Shown: piece after piece, positions 38,747 through 47,580 of the stretch | Numbering within the stretch: position 1 is the stretch's first letter | Layout: each line of letters begins with the position of its first letter | DNA from: Rhizobium gallicum bv. gallicum R602sp | GTDB lineage: Bacteria > Pseudomonadota > Alphaproteobacteria > Rhizobiales > Rhizobiaceae | Assembly (NCBI RefSeq): GCF_000816845.1 | Contig: NZ_CP006877.1 | Location: 3,722,501-3,786,500, forward strand | Length of the DNA: 64,000 nucleotides | Direction: 5' to 3' | Program-made: the position numbers and the translations under genes | Notes under the pieces: generated by a model | Told to the model about the DNA's origin: nothing | Database searches by the model: none | What the model saw: the letters and a program-made list of their open reading frames with translations, nothing else

Positions 38747-39337
38747 ATGCTCCGCAGACTTTACGACTGGACCATGTCTCTCGCCGCCCGCAGATCGGCC
38801 GAGGTCTGGCTCGCCGTTATCGCCTTCGTCGAAAGCTCCGTCTTTCTCGTCCCGGCCGATGTCCTTTTTCTTCCCATGGCACTCGCCAAGCCTGAGCGAT
38901 CATATCGATATGCGATCGTTGCCACGGCCGCCTCGGTTCTCGGCGGCATCGCCGGCTGGGCGCTCGGCTTCTATGCCTACGAGACCGTGGCGCGGCCGGT
39001 GCTGGAATTCTACGGAAAGCTCGATGCCTTCGAGCAGATGAAATCTTACGTCACTTACGAGACGATCCTGCTTTTGCTGGTGACGTCGGGACTGGCGCAC
39101 CTGCCGCCGATCAAAATCGTGACGATTCTGTCCGGGGTGATTCACGTCAATATATGGCTGTTCGTCATCTCGGCGATCGTCGCCCGCGGCGCGCGCTTCC
39201 TATTCCTGGCGTGGCTGCTTCGCCGCTACGGTGAGCCGATTCGCCATTTCATCGAAAAGCGCTTGGGGCATATTGTCAGCATCGGTGCAGTGGTCGCCAT
39301 CGTGCTTTATATTCTCTATCGCTACCTTGCCCACTGA
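38747..39337 (+). CDS. YqaA family (DedA/SNARE-associated) membrane protein
   Basis: A 196-residue membrane protein with four or five helices and the VTT/DedA-like pattern: ESSVFLVPADVLFLPMALA near 30 and FYAYETVARPVLEF near 75, with HLPPIKIVTILSGVIHV near 120. DedA-superfamily proteins help move lipid carriers or keep membrane potential. AAAGG-N6-ATG fits the start. It is 22 bp before dsbB on the same strand and so likely cotranscribed. Confidence 0.88.
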   Translation: MLRRLYDWTMSLAARRSAEVWLAVIAFVESSVFLVPADVLFLPMALAKPERSYRYAIVATAASVLGGIAGWALGFYAYETVARPVLEFYGKLDAFEQMKSYVTYETILLLLVTSGLAHLPPIKIVTILSGVIHVNIWLFVISAIVARGARFLFLAWLLRRYGEPIRHFIEKRLGHIVSIGAVVAIVLYILYRYLAH

Positions 39338-39359
39338 GCCAAGCTCGCGGAGTTCCGCC

Positions 39360-39875
39360 ATGACTGCCATTGCCTCGCCTCTTTCCCGCCCGGTCGTTCT
39401 CTATTCGCTATTCCTGGCCCTCGGCATGGCGGCGGTCGTCGGAACTGCACTCGGCTTCCAGTATCTCGGCGGCTACATTCCTTGTGCGCTCTGCCTGCTG
39501 CAGCGCGAGCCTTATTACTACGGCATTCCGATCGCGATTCTCGGCGCGCTCGCATCGCTTTTCGGTCTGCCGAACTGGGTCGCCCGTGCCCTGCTGTTGG
39601 CGGCAGGTATGCTGATGGTGGTCGGTGCCGGCATGGGTGTCTATCACGCGGGCGTCGAATGGCATTTCTGGGCAGGGCCGGCGACCTGCTCGACCAGTGC
39701 AGGGGCCATGACGCAGAATGCCGGCGACCTGCTTACGGAACTCAACACAATTACCGGCCCGTCCTGCACCGATGCGGCGCTGCGCGTTCTCGGTCTTTCC
39801 TTTGCGGGCTGGAATGTGATTGCGAGCCTGATCCTTGCGGCTTTCGCTTTCGTCGGCGTCCGCAAATCGGCATAA
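39360..39875 (+). CDS. dsbB: disulfide bond formation protein B (DsbB)
   Basis: A 171-residue inner-membrane protein with four helices. The first periplasmic Cys pair is in YIPCALCLLQREPYYYG (CxxC next to the quinone-binding Arg). The second pair spans ATCSTSA and GPSCTDAA. It reoxidises DsbA and passes electrons to ubiquinone. Family length is normal. It forms a pair with the YqaA gene and converges on an HNH gene 14 bp away. Confidence 0.93.
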   Translation: MTAIASPLSRPVVLYSLFLALGMAAVVGTALGFQYLGGYIPCALCLLQREPYYYGIPIAILGALASLFGLPNWVARALLLAAGMLMVVGAGMGVYHAGVEWHFWAGPATCSTSAGAMTQNAGDLLTELNTITGPSCTDAALRVLGLSFAGWNVIASLILAAFAFVGVRKSA

Positions 39876-39889
39876 GGAAATAGCGGCAA

Positions 39890-40447
39890 TCAGGGCTGCA
39901 GTTCGGTATCCCAGTAGAGATAGTCGAGCCAGCTGTCGTGCAGATAGTTCGGCGGAAAGAGCCGGCCGTTGTTGTGCAGGTCCTGCACGGTCGGCTGATA
40001 CGGCTTCTGCGACGGGAACATGCCTGCCTGCTTCGGCAGCTTGCTGCCCTTTTTGAGATTGCAGGGTGAGCAGGCCGCCACGACATTTTGCCAGGTGGTC
40101 TCGCCGCCATGGGCGCGCGGGATGACGTGGTCGAAGGTCAGATCATCATTCTCGCCGCAATACTGACATTCGAATTTGTCGCGGAGAAAGACGTTGAACC
40201 GGGTGAAGGCTGGGTTCCGCGAAGGCTGAACGTAGGTCTTGAGGCAGACGACACTCGGAAGCCGCATCGAGAAGCTCGGCGAGGAAACCGAATGTTCGTA
40301 TTCCGCAATGATATTCACACGGTCAAGGAAAACCGCCTTGATCGCGTCCTGCCAGGACCAGAGCGACAAGGGATAATAACTCAAAGGCCGGTAGTCAGCG
40401 TTCAGGACGAGCGCCGGCAGGGCCTGGGGGGAGACTGCAATCGTCAA
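39890..40447 (-). CDS. HNH endonuclease
   Basis: A 185-residue protein. The HNH domain (about 90-140) has the zinc Cys pairs in FECQYCGENDD and ACSPCNLKKGSK, and the catalytic His in LTFDHVIPRAHGG. The start is TTG with AGGAGAGTACC immediately before it. The N-terminal part (ALVLNADYRPLSYYPLSLWSW) is typical of the widespread chromosomal HNH proteins of alphaproteobacteria, whose role is unclear (repair or restriction). It is a single gene. Confidence 0.92.
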   Translation of the reverse strand: MTIAVSPQALPALVLNADYRPLSYYPLSLWSWQDAIKAVFLDRVNIIAEYEHSVSSPSFSMRLPSVVCLKTYVQPSRNPAFTRFNVFLRDKFECQYCGENDDLTFDHVIPRAHGGETTWQNVVAACSPCNLKKGSKLPKQAGMFPSQKPYQPTVQDLHNNGRLFPPNYLHDSWLDYLYWDTELQP

Positions 40448-40558
40448 GGTACTCTCCTGAGCGATTCGGCATCTGCATCCTTATATTAGGCCGGTTGTGA
40501 CAGCCTTGTGAAGCCCAATAAATTCAGTCAATAACGACAATTCGATGAGCGTTGTCCA

Positions 40559-41245
40559 TCAGCCGACCGGCAGGAGCCCGCGACCCAGTTTCTGAGCATA
40601 GTAAGCCCAAAAAAGCCTTGCTGCGACCGATCTCCAGGGAGACCAGACCATGGCAAGCGAGGCGAGCACTTTCGCATGCGGACGCTGTGCGAGACCAAAG
40701 GCAGCAGCGACGGCGTTCTGCAGGGCGACATCTCCTGATGGGAAGACATCGGCGTGCCCGCCGCAAAACATCAGATAGACTTCCGCGGTCCACGGACCAA
40801 TCCCCTTCAACGCCGTCAACTCGGCAAGCGCCTCCGCCGGCGGCCTCGAGGAAAGCAGAGCGAGATCAAGGCGGCCGGATACGACTGCCTCGGCGATACC
40901 CGACAGTGTCGTCGCCTTGGCACGCGACAGACCGAATTCCCGCCAGGCATCCGGTCGCAGTGCGACATAGCTTTCGGCCGTCAGCACTCCTTCAGCAAGC
41001 GACATACGCCGCCAAATGGCATCGGCGCTTGCGCGCGAAACCATCTGCGAAACGATGATATGGGCAAGGCCCGCAAAACCCGGCTCGTGAAGGCGCAGCG
41101 GGATCGGACCCGCCTCCTTCGCAATATCGGCGAGCCGCGGGTCGAGACGAACCAGATGCTTCAGTCCCTCGCGGATATCCTCGTCGCTTCGAATGATCTG
41201 CACGTTGCCTCGCGATGGTTTCGAATTCGTGGCAGAAGAAAGCAT
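40559..41245 (-). CDS. DNA-3-methyladenine glycosylase (AlkA-like, HhH-GPD)
   Basis: A 228-residue base-excision enzyme. The helix-hairpin-helix is in LTALKGIGPWTAEVYLMF (about 125-142), and the catalytic Asp of the GPD loop is in DVFPSGDVALQ. It removes alkylated purines from DNA. Two starts compete: ATG at 41245, which shares CATG with the gluQ start, and a GTG at 41203 preceded by GAGG. Homologues I recall begin near the second. The end is certain. Confidence 0.92.
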   Translation of the reverse strand: MLSSATNSKPSRGNVQIIRSDEDIREGLKHLVRLDPRLADIAKEAGPIPLRLHEPGFAGLAHIIVSQMVSRASADAIWRRMSLAEGVLTAESYVALRPDAWREFGLSRAKATTLSGIAEAVVSGRLDLALLSSRPPAEALAELTALKGIGPWTAEVYLMFCGGHADVFPSGDVALQNAVAAAFGLAQRPHAKVLASLAMVWSPWRSVAARLFWAYYAQKLGRGLLPVG

Positions 41246-42125
41246 GACCACGACTCAGCGTCAAAAGCCCATTTTCCGTTTTGCGCCCAGTCCCAACGGC
41301 CCGCTGCATCTCGGCCACGCGCTTTCGGCCTTCCTCAACCAGGATATGGCCGCAGCAATGGACGGACGCCTGCTGCTGCGCATCGAAGACATCGACCAGA
41401 CACGTTGTACACCCGAATTCGAAGCAGGCATCTATGCCGATCTCGAATGGCTGGGAATCGACTGGGAGAAGCCCGTCCGGCGACAATCCGACCATTTCGC
41501 GGAGTATCAGACAGCATTGCATGGTCTGATCGAGCGCGGATTGGTCTATCCCTCGTTTCTGACGCGCGGCGAGGTGAAAGCCAGAGTGTCCGCTTCCGAA
41601 GCCGGAGGCAACCTCTGGCCGCGCGATCCGGACGGTTCGCCGCACTATCCCTCCGACGATCGCGACCGAAGTGAAGGCGAGCGGCGCAAGATGCTTGCTT
41701 CAGGCCTGAAACACGCTTGGCGTCTGGATATGGGGCGGGCACTGCAGGCTGCCGATCGTGTTTTATCATGGAACGAGACCGGCGACGGCGAGACCGGGGG
41801 GATTGCCGCCGATCCATCGGTGTGGGGGGACGTCGTTCTTTCGCGCTCGGATGCCCCCTCAAGCTATCACCTTTCGGTGGTTGTCGATGATGCGCTGCAG
41901 GCCGTCACTCATATCGTGCGCGGGCTCGACCTCTTTCACGCAACATCGGTCCACCGGCTGCTGCAGGTGCTGCTCGACCTGCCTCAGCCGGTCTACCACC
42001 ATCATCGGCTGGTGAGGGATACAAAGGGTCGCAAGCTCTCGAAAAGCGATGGCGATACCGGGCTCGCGGATTTGCGTAGCAAGGGGCTATCGGCGGCCGA
42101 TATCCGGGATCTTATCGGTCTTTGA
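41244..42125 (+). CDS. gluQ: tRNA glutamyl-Q(34) synthetase GluQRS
   Basis: A 293-residue GluRS-like catalytic domain lacking an anticodon-binding domain. The class I HIGH motif is in FAPSPNGPLHLGHALSAF, and the KMSKS-like motif is KLSKSDGD. It attaches glutamate to queuosine 34 of tRNA-Asp. The zinc-binding cysteines of the E. coli protein are absent from the matching region (LTRGEVKARVSAS). The ATG at 41244 is consistent with the N-terminal motif. The 3' end overlaps the BrkB-like gene by 39 bp. Confidence 0.94.
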   Translation: MTTTQRQKPIFRFAPSPNGPLHLGHALSAFLNQDMAAAMDGRLLLRIEDIDQTRCTPEFEAGIYADLEWLGIDWEKPVRRQSDHFAEYQTALHGLIERGLVYPSFLTRGEVKARVSASEAGGNLWPRDPDGSPHYPSDDRDRSEGERRKMLASGLKHAWRLDMGRALQAADRVLSWNETGDGETGGIAADPSVWGDVVLSRSDAPSSYHLSVVVDDALQAVTHIVRGLDLFHATSVHRLLQVLLDLPQPVYHHHRLVRDTKGRKLSKSDGDTGLADLRSKGLSAADIRDLIGL

Positions 42126-43025
42126 AAGCTTGCTGCCCTGCCCGCTTAAAAAATTGCGGGCGAAGATGGCGCGCACCCGAAATTTCATCAGCGCCGCATT
42201 GATTTCCGCGCCAATGATGAAGATCACGCCGACCATGTAGAGGAAGATCAGCACGACCATCACCGATGCCAGACCCGCGTAGGTCGCTGTGTAATTCGCG
42301 AAGGTCGCGAGGTAAAAGGCGAAGATCAGCGCGCCCGCGAGCCAGAAAAGCAATGTCAGCAAAACCCCAGGGATAACGTCGTAAACGCGCCTGCGGCCGG
42401 CAGGCAGCCAGAGGTGAACGACGAGCAGACCGACCGTCAGCACGAAAAGCGTTCCGTAGATTCGCCAGCTGAAAACAATTTCGAGCGTATCGGCAAACAG
42501 CGGAAACCATTGCCGCGCGTAATCGAGAGCGAGCGGCACGGCGACGAGCAGGATGCTGATGGCGGCAAAAATGATCACCGCGATCAGCACATAACCGAGG
42601 CTGGCAAGGCGCGTGAAATACCAGGGCCTCGTCTCCTGTACGCGATAGGCGCGGTTGAGCGATATGCGCAGCGCCTCGACCCCGTTCGAGGCGAAATAGG
42701 CGGCCGCCAGCACCGAGACCGTCAGCAGTCCGCCGCGCGGAATCGTCAGCACCTGCAGCACCTGGTCGGCAACGGGTTTGGCGATCGCTTCCGGCCAGGT
42801 ATCGAAAATGAGATGAACGGCCGTGGAGGAAAACTGGTCGGCTCCGAGGAAGTTTGCGAGCGTCGTGCCGAAGATCAAAAAAGGAAACACCGCCAGCAGG
42901 ATCGACAACGCGACATGGCTCGCCATCGCGAAACCGTCATCCTCGATTAGGTGGCAGATCGCGTCGTATGCCACATCATAGAGCGTACGCACTATCTTCG
43001 GCATTCCACCCCCGGGCTTCGTCAT
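42087..43025 (-). CDS. YihY/BrkB family membrane protein
   Basis: A 312-residue protein from MTKPGGGMPKIV, with six membrane helices and the YihY/BrkB pattern: FAMASHVALSILLAVFPFLI near 35 and SNGVEALRISLNRAYRVQET near 115. The family is of unknown function; the old RNase BN assignment was withdrawn. An alternative in-frame start 12 codons upstream (43061) is possible. It is divergent from the SDR gene. Confidence 0.9.
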   Translation of the reverse strand: MTKPGGGMPKIVRTLYDVAYDAICHLIEDDGFAMASHVALSILLAVFPFLIFGTTLANFLGADQFSSTAVHLIFDTWPEAIAKPVADQVLQVLTIPRGGLLTVSVLAAAYFASNGVEALRISLNRAYRVQETRPWYFTRLASLGYVLIAVIIFAAISILLVAVPLALDYARQWFPLFADTLEIVFSWRIYGTLFVLTVGLLVVHLWLPAGRRRVYDVIPGVLLTLLFWLAGALIFAFYLATFANYTATYAGLASVMVVLIFLYMVGVIFIIGAEINAALMKFRVRAIFARNFLSGQGSKLSKTDKIPDIGRR

Positions 43026-43080
43026 TGTATCGTCGGTTCGAATATGGGAAACGAGTCCCAATTTGTACAGGAATCATTCC

Positions 43081-43914
43081 ATGGCGGAGCAGCGCACCAT
43101 CATCGTGACTGGATGCTCATCTGGCATCGGTGCCTATTGCGCGCGAGCCCTGAAGGTCGACGGCTGGCGCGTTTTTGCAGCGGTCAGAAAACAAGCCGAC
43201 CTCGGACCGCTGCAGGATGAGGGCATCGAAGCCTTCCTGATGGACTATACGCGGTCGGATACGATCAGTGATTTTGTTCGCGATGTAGCCGAGGCAAGCG
43301 GCGGGCGCATCGACGCAGTTTTCAACAACGGCGCCTACGGCCAGCCCGGCGCGGTCGAGGATTTAACGACAGACGTGCTGCGAGCGCAGTTCGAAACGAA
43401 TTTCTTCGGCTGGCATGAATTGACACGGCAAATACTGCCTCTGATGCGAAGGCGCGGCTCGGGCCGCATCGTACAATGCTCGTCCATTCTGGGCGTCGTG
43501 CCCTATCGTTTTCGCGGCGCCTACACCGCTTCGAAGTTTGCGCTCGAGGGGCTGAGCATCACGCTGCGCATGGAACTTCAGGGCAGCGGCATCCACGTGT
43601 GCCTGATCGAACCAGGCCCGATTGCCTCGCGCTTTACCGCCAACGCGCTCGCGAAGTTCAATGAACACGTCGACATCCGCAATTCGGTGCATGCGGCAGA
43701 TTACCGCCGACAACTCGCGCGTCTTGACGGGACTGGCCCGAAGAATCGACATAAGCTTCAACCCGCCGCCGTCTATACTGTGTTGAAACACGCATTGAAC
43801 TCGAACAGTCCGAAGCCACATTATCCTGTAACGACACCGGCAAAACAGGGCATGTTCTTGAAGAGGCTGATTCCGGCGGACCTTTTTTATCGCCTGATGC
43901 GCTGGACCGACTAA
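43081..43914 (+). CDS. short-chain dehydrogenase/reductase
   Basis: A 277-residue SDR. The Rossmann motif GCSSGIGAYCARAL is near residue 10-23. The catalytic Ser (CSSILGVV) and the YxxxK motif in YTASKFALEG are present. A NNGAYGQPG motif stands for the NNAG loop. It is an NAD(P)-dependent oxidoreductase of unknown substrate. AGGA-N9-ATG marks the start. It is followed after 18 bp by a small twin-TM gene. Confidence 0.93.
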   Translation: MAEQRTIIVTGCSSGIGAYCARALKVDGWRVFAAVRKQADLGPLQDEGIEAFLMDYTRSDTISDFVRDVAEASGGRIDAVFNNGAYGQPGAVEDLTTDVLRAQFETNFFGWHELTRQILPLMRRRGSGRIVQCSSILGVVPYRFRGAYTASKFALEGLSITLRMELQGSGIHVCLIEPGPIASRFTANALAKFNEHVDIRNSVHAADYRRQLARLDGTGPKNRHKLQPAAVYTVLKHALNSNSPKPHYPVTTPAKQGMFLKRLIPADLFYRLMRWTD

Positions 43915-43932
43915 CCAAGAAAGCCGACTTCC

Positions 43933-44136
43933 ATGTCCACGGCCACTTATATTCTCGCGATCATCATCATGGGCCTCGTCGCGCTCGTGTTGGTCCGCGG
44001 CCTCTTCAACATGATGAAGGGCGGCGACGCGAACACTTCCAACAAGCTGATGCAGCTCCGCGTATTGCTGCAGGCGATCGCTGTGATCCTGATCATGCTG
44101 ACCCTCTGGCTGACAGGAGGTGGCCGCCCTACTTAA
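43933..44136 (+). CDS. HIG1-like twin-transmembrane protein
   Basis: A 67-residue protein with two membrane helices (about 5-25, YILAIIIMGLVALVLVRGLF, and 43-61, LLQAIAVILIMLTLWL) joined by a short polar loop with MMKGGDANTSNKLMQLRV. This is the pattern of the hypoxia-induced/HIG1 domain, whose mitochondrial members bind cytochrome c oxidase. It lies between an SDR and a cobalamin adenosyltransferase gene, 23 bp before the latter. Confidence 0.86.
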   Translation: MSTATYILAIIIMGLVALVLVRGLFNMMKGGDANTSNKLMQLRVLLQAIAVILIMLTLWLTGGGRPT

Positions 44137-44159
44137 CGCCGGGAAGAGAGGGGACAGGC

Positions 44160-44738
44160 ATGGTAACACTCAACAAGATCTACACGAAGACCGGCGACGA
44201 CGGCACGACGGCGCTCGTTTGCGGGCCGCGCCGTCTCAAGTACGACCTGCGCGTGGAAGCCTATGGCACGATCGACGAGGTCAACTCCGCAATCGGCGTC
44301 GCAAGACTGCACATGCAAGGCATGCCGGTTCTTGAAAGAATGCTGACGCTGATCCAGAACGACCTCTTCGACCTCGGCGCTGACCTTGCGACACCCGACG
44401 ACGGCAAGCCGCCGGTCCACGAGCCGTTGCGCATCATCGATACGCAGGTGGCGCGGATCGAGACCGAGATCGATGAACTGAATGCCGATCTGCAACCCTT
44501 GAAATCTTTCGTTCTGCCCGGCGGTCATTCGGCAGCTGCCTATCTTCATTTGGCGCGCACAATCGCGCGCCGCGCAGAAAGGTTGATGGTGGAACTTGCC
44601 CGCACGGAGGGCGAAATCGTCAGCGGAGCGGCCCTGAAATATGTCAACCGGCTTTCGGACTTCCTCTTCGTTGCCGCGCGCCACGCCAATGACCGCGGCA
44701 ACGCGGATGTGCTTTGGGTTCCTGGAAAAAACAGATAG
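44160..44738 (+). CDS. cob(I)alamin adenosyltransferase, PduO/MMAB type
   Basis: A 192-residue protein with the PduO-family N terminus VTLNKIYTKTGDDGTTALVC, the ATP-binding segment LKYDLRVEAYGTIDEVNSAIG and the C-terminal VNRLSDFLFVAARHAN. It adenosylates corrinoid, supplying coenzyme B12 to methylmalonyl-CoA mutase and other enzymes. No cobalamin riboswitch is visible upstream. It appears to be in a row with the twin-TM and rhomboid genes. Confidence 0.94.
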   Translation: MVTLNKIYTKTGDDGTTALVCGPRRLKYDLRVEAYGTIDEVNSAIGVARLHMQGMPVLERMLTLIQNDLFDLGADLATPDDGKPPVHEPLRIIDTQVARIETEIDELNADLQPLKSFVLPGGHSAAAYLHLARTIARRAERLMVELARTEGEIVSGAALKYVNRLSDFLFVAARHANDRGNADVLWVPGKNR

Positions 44739-44773
44739 GCTTCTCGCGGTCACGATAGCCAGGGGCAGGCTTC

Positions 44774-45541
44774 ATGTTCATACCGCTGCACGACGCCAAT
44801 ACGCTGAAACACATCAAGGTCCAGTGGGTGACGCTGGGCTTGATCGGCATGAACATTGCCGTCTGGCTTTTCACCGGCTTCTTCGCCCCGGAACAGACGG
44901 CTCAGGCGACATCAGTCGGCCTGGGCTACATACCGGCGGTCTCCTTTGACTATGCAACACTTGCACCCGGCCTCGCGATTGTTCCCGAGCCGCTGACCTA
45001 CATCACCCATGCTTTTGTGCATGCCGGCTTCTGGCACCTCGTTTCCAACATGATCTTCCTCTGGGTCTTCGGCGATAATGTCGAGGATGCCATGGGCCAT
45101 CTCCGCTTCCTGATCTTTTATCTCGTTTGCGGCGCCTTCGGCGCGCTTTGCCATGGCCTGCTCGTGTCGGAATCGCAGGCGCCGCTGGTCGGCGCCTCAG
45201 GTGCGATCTCAGGGGTGGTTGCTGCCTATGTCATCCTTCACCCGCGCGTGAAAATCTGGGTGCTGGTCTTCTTCCGTGTTCCATTGCCGCTTCCTGCCTT
45301 CGTGCCGCTGCTGCTTTGGATCGGCCAGCAGTTCTTCATGCTGCTTGTCGATCCGGACGGCAATGTTTCCTGGGGCGCCCATGCCGGCGGCATCGTCGCC
45401 GGCGCTGTTCTCGTCTTCTTCATGCGCCGCAAGGGTGTGCCGCTGTTCGACCGCGAGATCGTCACGCCCCGCGCCGTTTTCAGCACGCCCGCTGTGAGGC
45501 GGGCGGTCGTCGCCGCTGACGACGGAGCGCCCGGACACTGA
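44774..45541 (+). CDS. rhomboid family intramembrane serine protease
   Basis: A 255-residue protein with six membrane helices. The conserved HAFVHAGFWHLVSNMIFLWVFG is in the first loop. The catalytic Ser is in LVGASGAISGV (GxSG) and the His in SWGAHAGGIVAG, giving a complete dyad. It cleaves membrane proteins within the bilayer; targets unknown. It follows the adenosyltransferase by 35 bp and precedes etfB by 189 bp that contain the etf promoter region. Confidence 0.94.
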   Translation: MFIPLHDANTLKHIKVQWVTLGLIGMNIAVWLFTGFFAPEQTAQATSVGLGYIPAVSFDYATLAPGLAIVPEPLTYITHAFVHAGFWHLVSNMIFLWVFGDNVEDAMGHLRFLIFYLVCGAFGALCHGLLVSESQAPLVGASGAISGVVAAYVILHPRVKIWVLVFFRVPLPLPAFVPLLLWIGQQFFMLLVDPDGNVSWGAHAGGIVAGAVLVFFMRRKGVPLFDREIVTPRAVFSTPAVRRAVVAADDGAPGH

Positions 45542-45567
45542 AAAGAAACATGGCGTCGCCTCGAATA

Positions 45568-45594
45568 TTGACGTGAACGTAAACGTCATATAAT
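45568..45594. promoter_or_regulatory. etfBA promoter region with a LiuR-like palindrome
   Basis: TTGACGTGAACGTAAA (45568-45583) is a near-perfect palindrome (half sites TTGACGT/ACGTAAA), and a second symmetric reading TGACGT-N8-ACGTCA covers 45569-45588. TATAAT follows at 45589-45594. The motif resembles the MerR-family LiuR site recalled from comparative genomics of proteobacterial branched-chain amino-acid degradation. Confidence 0.5.
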
Positions 45595-45657
45595 TCGAGA
45601 CGCAATTTGTCTGTCTGCGACCGGCAAGCGTTGTATTTGGAGGAAAAACGCGTATCC

Positions 45658-45765
45658 ATGTCGCCATTCGACAATCGGAGCGACGCCGAAGCGCGCATTT
45701 TCTTGGCGAAAGAGTTGAAGGAAGGACCCCATGAAAATTCTCGTCCCCGTGAAGCGGGTGGTTGA
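45658..45765 (+). CDS. possible leader ORF overlapping the etfB start
   Basis: A 35-codon frame, [20 protein letters not shown] onward, begins 14 bases after GGAGG and ends 35 bp inside etfB in another reading frame. It has no known family. It may be a chance frame, or may couple translation to etfB. Confidence 0.2.
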   Translation: MSPFDNRSDAEARIFLAKELKEGPHENSRPREAGG

Positions 45766-46480
45766 TTACAATGTGAAGATCCGCGTCAAGCCGGATGGCA
45801 CGGGCGTCGAGCTTGCCAACGTCAAGATGTCGATGAACCCGTTCGACGAGATCTCGGTGGAAGAGGCGCTGCGGCTGAAGGAAGCCGGCAAGGCTGAGGA
45901 AGTGGTCGTCGTGTCGATCGGTCCGGCCAAGGCCGAAGAGACGCTGCGCACCGCGCTCGCCATGGGTGCTGACCGGGCGATCCTGGTCGAGACCGACGAG
46001 ACGGTCGAGCCGCTTGCCGTGGCCAAGATCCTCAAGGGCGTGGCAGCCGCCGAACAGCCGGGCCTGATCATCGTCGGCAAGCAGGCGATCGACGACGACT
46101 CGAACCAGACCGGCCAGATGCTCGCCGCGCTGTTGGGCTCTGCCCAGGCAACCTTTGCCTCGAAGATCGAGATTACCGACGGTAAAGCGACCGTCACCCG
46201 CGAAGTCGATGGCGGCCTGCAGACGATCGACATCAAGCTGCCGGCCGTCGTCACCACCGACCTGCGCTTGAACGAGCCCCGCTACGCCTCGCTGCCGAAC
46301 ATCATGAAGGCGAAGAAGAAGCCGCTCGACAGACAAAGCCCTTCCGACTTCGGCGTTTCCACCACCCCGCGGCTGAAGGTGCTGAAGACCGAAGAGCCAA
46401 GTGGCCGCAAGGCAGGCGTCAAGGTCAAGTCGGTCGCCGAGCTCGTCGAGAAACTCAGGACCGAAGCCGGCGTCCTCTAA
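45731..46480 (+). CDS. etfB: electron transfer flavoprotein subunit beta
   Basis: A 249-residue ETF beta subunit of normal length. The N terminus [20 protein letters not shown] and the AMP/nucleotide-binding signature [20 protein letters not shown] (about 180-199, the ETF beta signature) are present. With EtfA it carries electrons from acyl-CoA dehydrogenases to ETF-ubiquinone oxidoreductase. AAGGAAGGACCCC precedes the ATG. It is the first gene of etfBA, and a LiuR-like palindrome is in the promoter region. Confidence 0.97.
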   Translation: MKILVPVKRVVDYNVKIRVKPDGTGVELANVKMSMNPFDEISVEEALRLKEAGKAEEVVVVSIGPAKAEETLRTALAMGADRAILVETDETVEPLAVAKILKGVAAAEQPGLIIVGKQAIDDDSNQTGQMLAALLGSAQATFASKIEITDGKATVTREVDGGLQTIDIKLPAVVTTDLRLNEPRYASLPNIMKAKKKPLDRQSPSDFGVSTTPRLKVLKTEEPSGRKAGVKVKSVAELVEKLRTEAGVL

Positions 46481-46500
46481 GGCGAGAAAGGAAATACGAC

Positions 46501-47430
46501 ATGGCCATTCTGCTTCTGGCTGACCACGACAATGCAAGCCTTTCCGACCAGACCGCCAAGGCGCTGACCGCTGCCCGCCAGATCGGCGGCGATGTCACCA
46601 TCCTGGTTGCCGGCAAGGGTGCCAAGGCTGCCGCCGATGCCGCTGCCAAGCTTTCCGGCGTCTCCAAGGTGCTGCTGGCCGAAAGCGACGAGCTTGCCAA
46701 CAATCTGGCCGAGCCGCTGGCCGACCTGATCGTTTCGCTCGCCGGCAGCTACGACACGATCATTGCGGCTGCGACCTCGACCGGCAAGAACGTCGCTCCG
46801 CGCGTTGCCGCCCTCCTCGATGTGGCGCAGGTGTCGGAAATCATCGAAGTCGTCGCGCCTGACACCTTCAAGCGGCCGATCTATGCCGGCAACGCCATCC
46901 AGACGGTGCAGGTAACCGATGCCAAGAAGGTGCTCACCGTGCGCACCGCCTCCTTCGCTGCTGCGGCGACCAGCGGTTCGGCTCCGGTCGAGGCAATCCC
47001 GGCCGTTTCCGATCCGGGTCTTTCGACCTTCGTCAAGGACGCGCTGTCGGCTTCCGACCGCCCGGAGCTGACGTCGGCAAGGATCATCATCTCCGGCGGC
47101 CGCGCACTCGGCTCGGCCGAGAAGTTCAGGCAAGTCATCCTGCCGCTCGCCGACAAGCTCGGAGCGGCCGTCGGCGCAAGCCGTGCGGCCGTCGATGCCG
47201 GCTATGCGCCGAACGACTGGCAGGTCGGCCAGACCGGCAAGGTCGTCGCCCCTGAACTCTACATCGCGGTCGGCATTTCCGGTGCCATCCAGCACCTTGC
47301 CGGCATGAAGGACTCAAAGGTCATCGTCGCCATCAACAAGGACGAGGAGGCCCCGATCTTCCAGGTCGCCGACTACGGCCTCGTCGCCGATCTCTTCGAG
47401 GCCCTGCCGGAACTGCAGAAAGCTCTTTAA
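46501..47430 (+). CDS. etfA: electron transfer flavoprotein subunit alpha
   Basis: A 309-residue ETF alpha subunit. The C-terminal FAD-binding domain has [16 protein letters not shown] and the ETF-alpha signature [20 protein letters not shown] (about 256-275). It lies 20 bp after etfB with AAAGGAAATACG at the start. A strong hairpin follows, so etfBA ends there before the dehydrogenase gene. Confidence 0.97.
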   Translation: MAILLLADHDNASLSDQTAKALTAARQIGGDVTILVAGKGAKAAADAAAKLSGVSKVLLAESDELANNLAEPLADLIVSLAGSYDTIIAAATSTGKNVAPRVAALLDVAQVSEIIEVVAPDTFKRPIYAGNAIQTVQVTDAKKVLTVRTASFAAAATSGSAPVEAIPAVSDPGLSTFVKDALSASDRPELTSARIIISGGRALGSAEKFRQVILPLADKLGAAVGASRAAVDAGYAPNDWQVGQTGKVVAPELYIAVGISGAIQHLAGMKDSKVIVAINKDEEAPIFQVADYGLVADLFEALPELQKAL

Positions 47431-47498
47431 ACGGGCAGAATGCCAGCTTTTCGCACTTGCGAATGACTGGAAAATTATCTCTTATGGAGCTACTACTG

Positions 47499-47530
47499 CT
47501 GCCGGGCGATCATTTTGCCCGGCAGTTTCA
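47499..47530 (+). terminator. rho-independent terminator of etfBA
   Basis: Stem CTGCCGGGC (47499-47507), 9 nt loop, stem GCCCGGCAG (47517-47525), then TTTCATT. It lies 69 bp after the etfA stop codon. Confidence 0.8.
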
Positions 47531-47580
47531 TTAGAAAGAAAAATACGGGCGGAGCGGGCGGCTGCCACGGGGGTTTGGAG

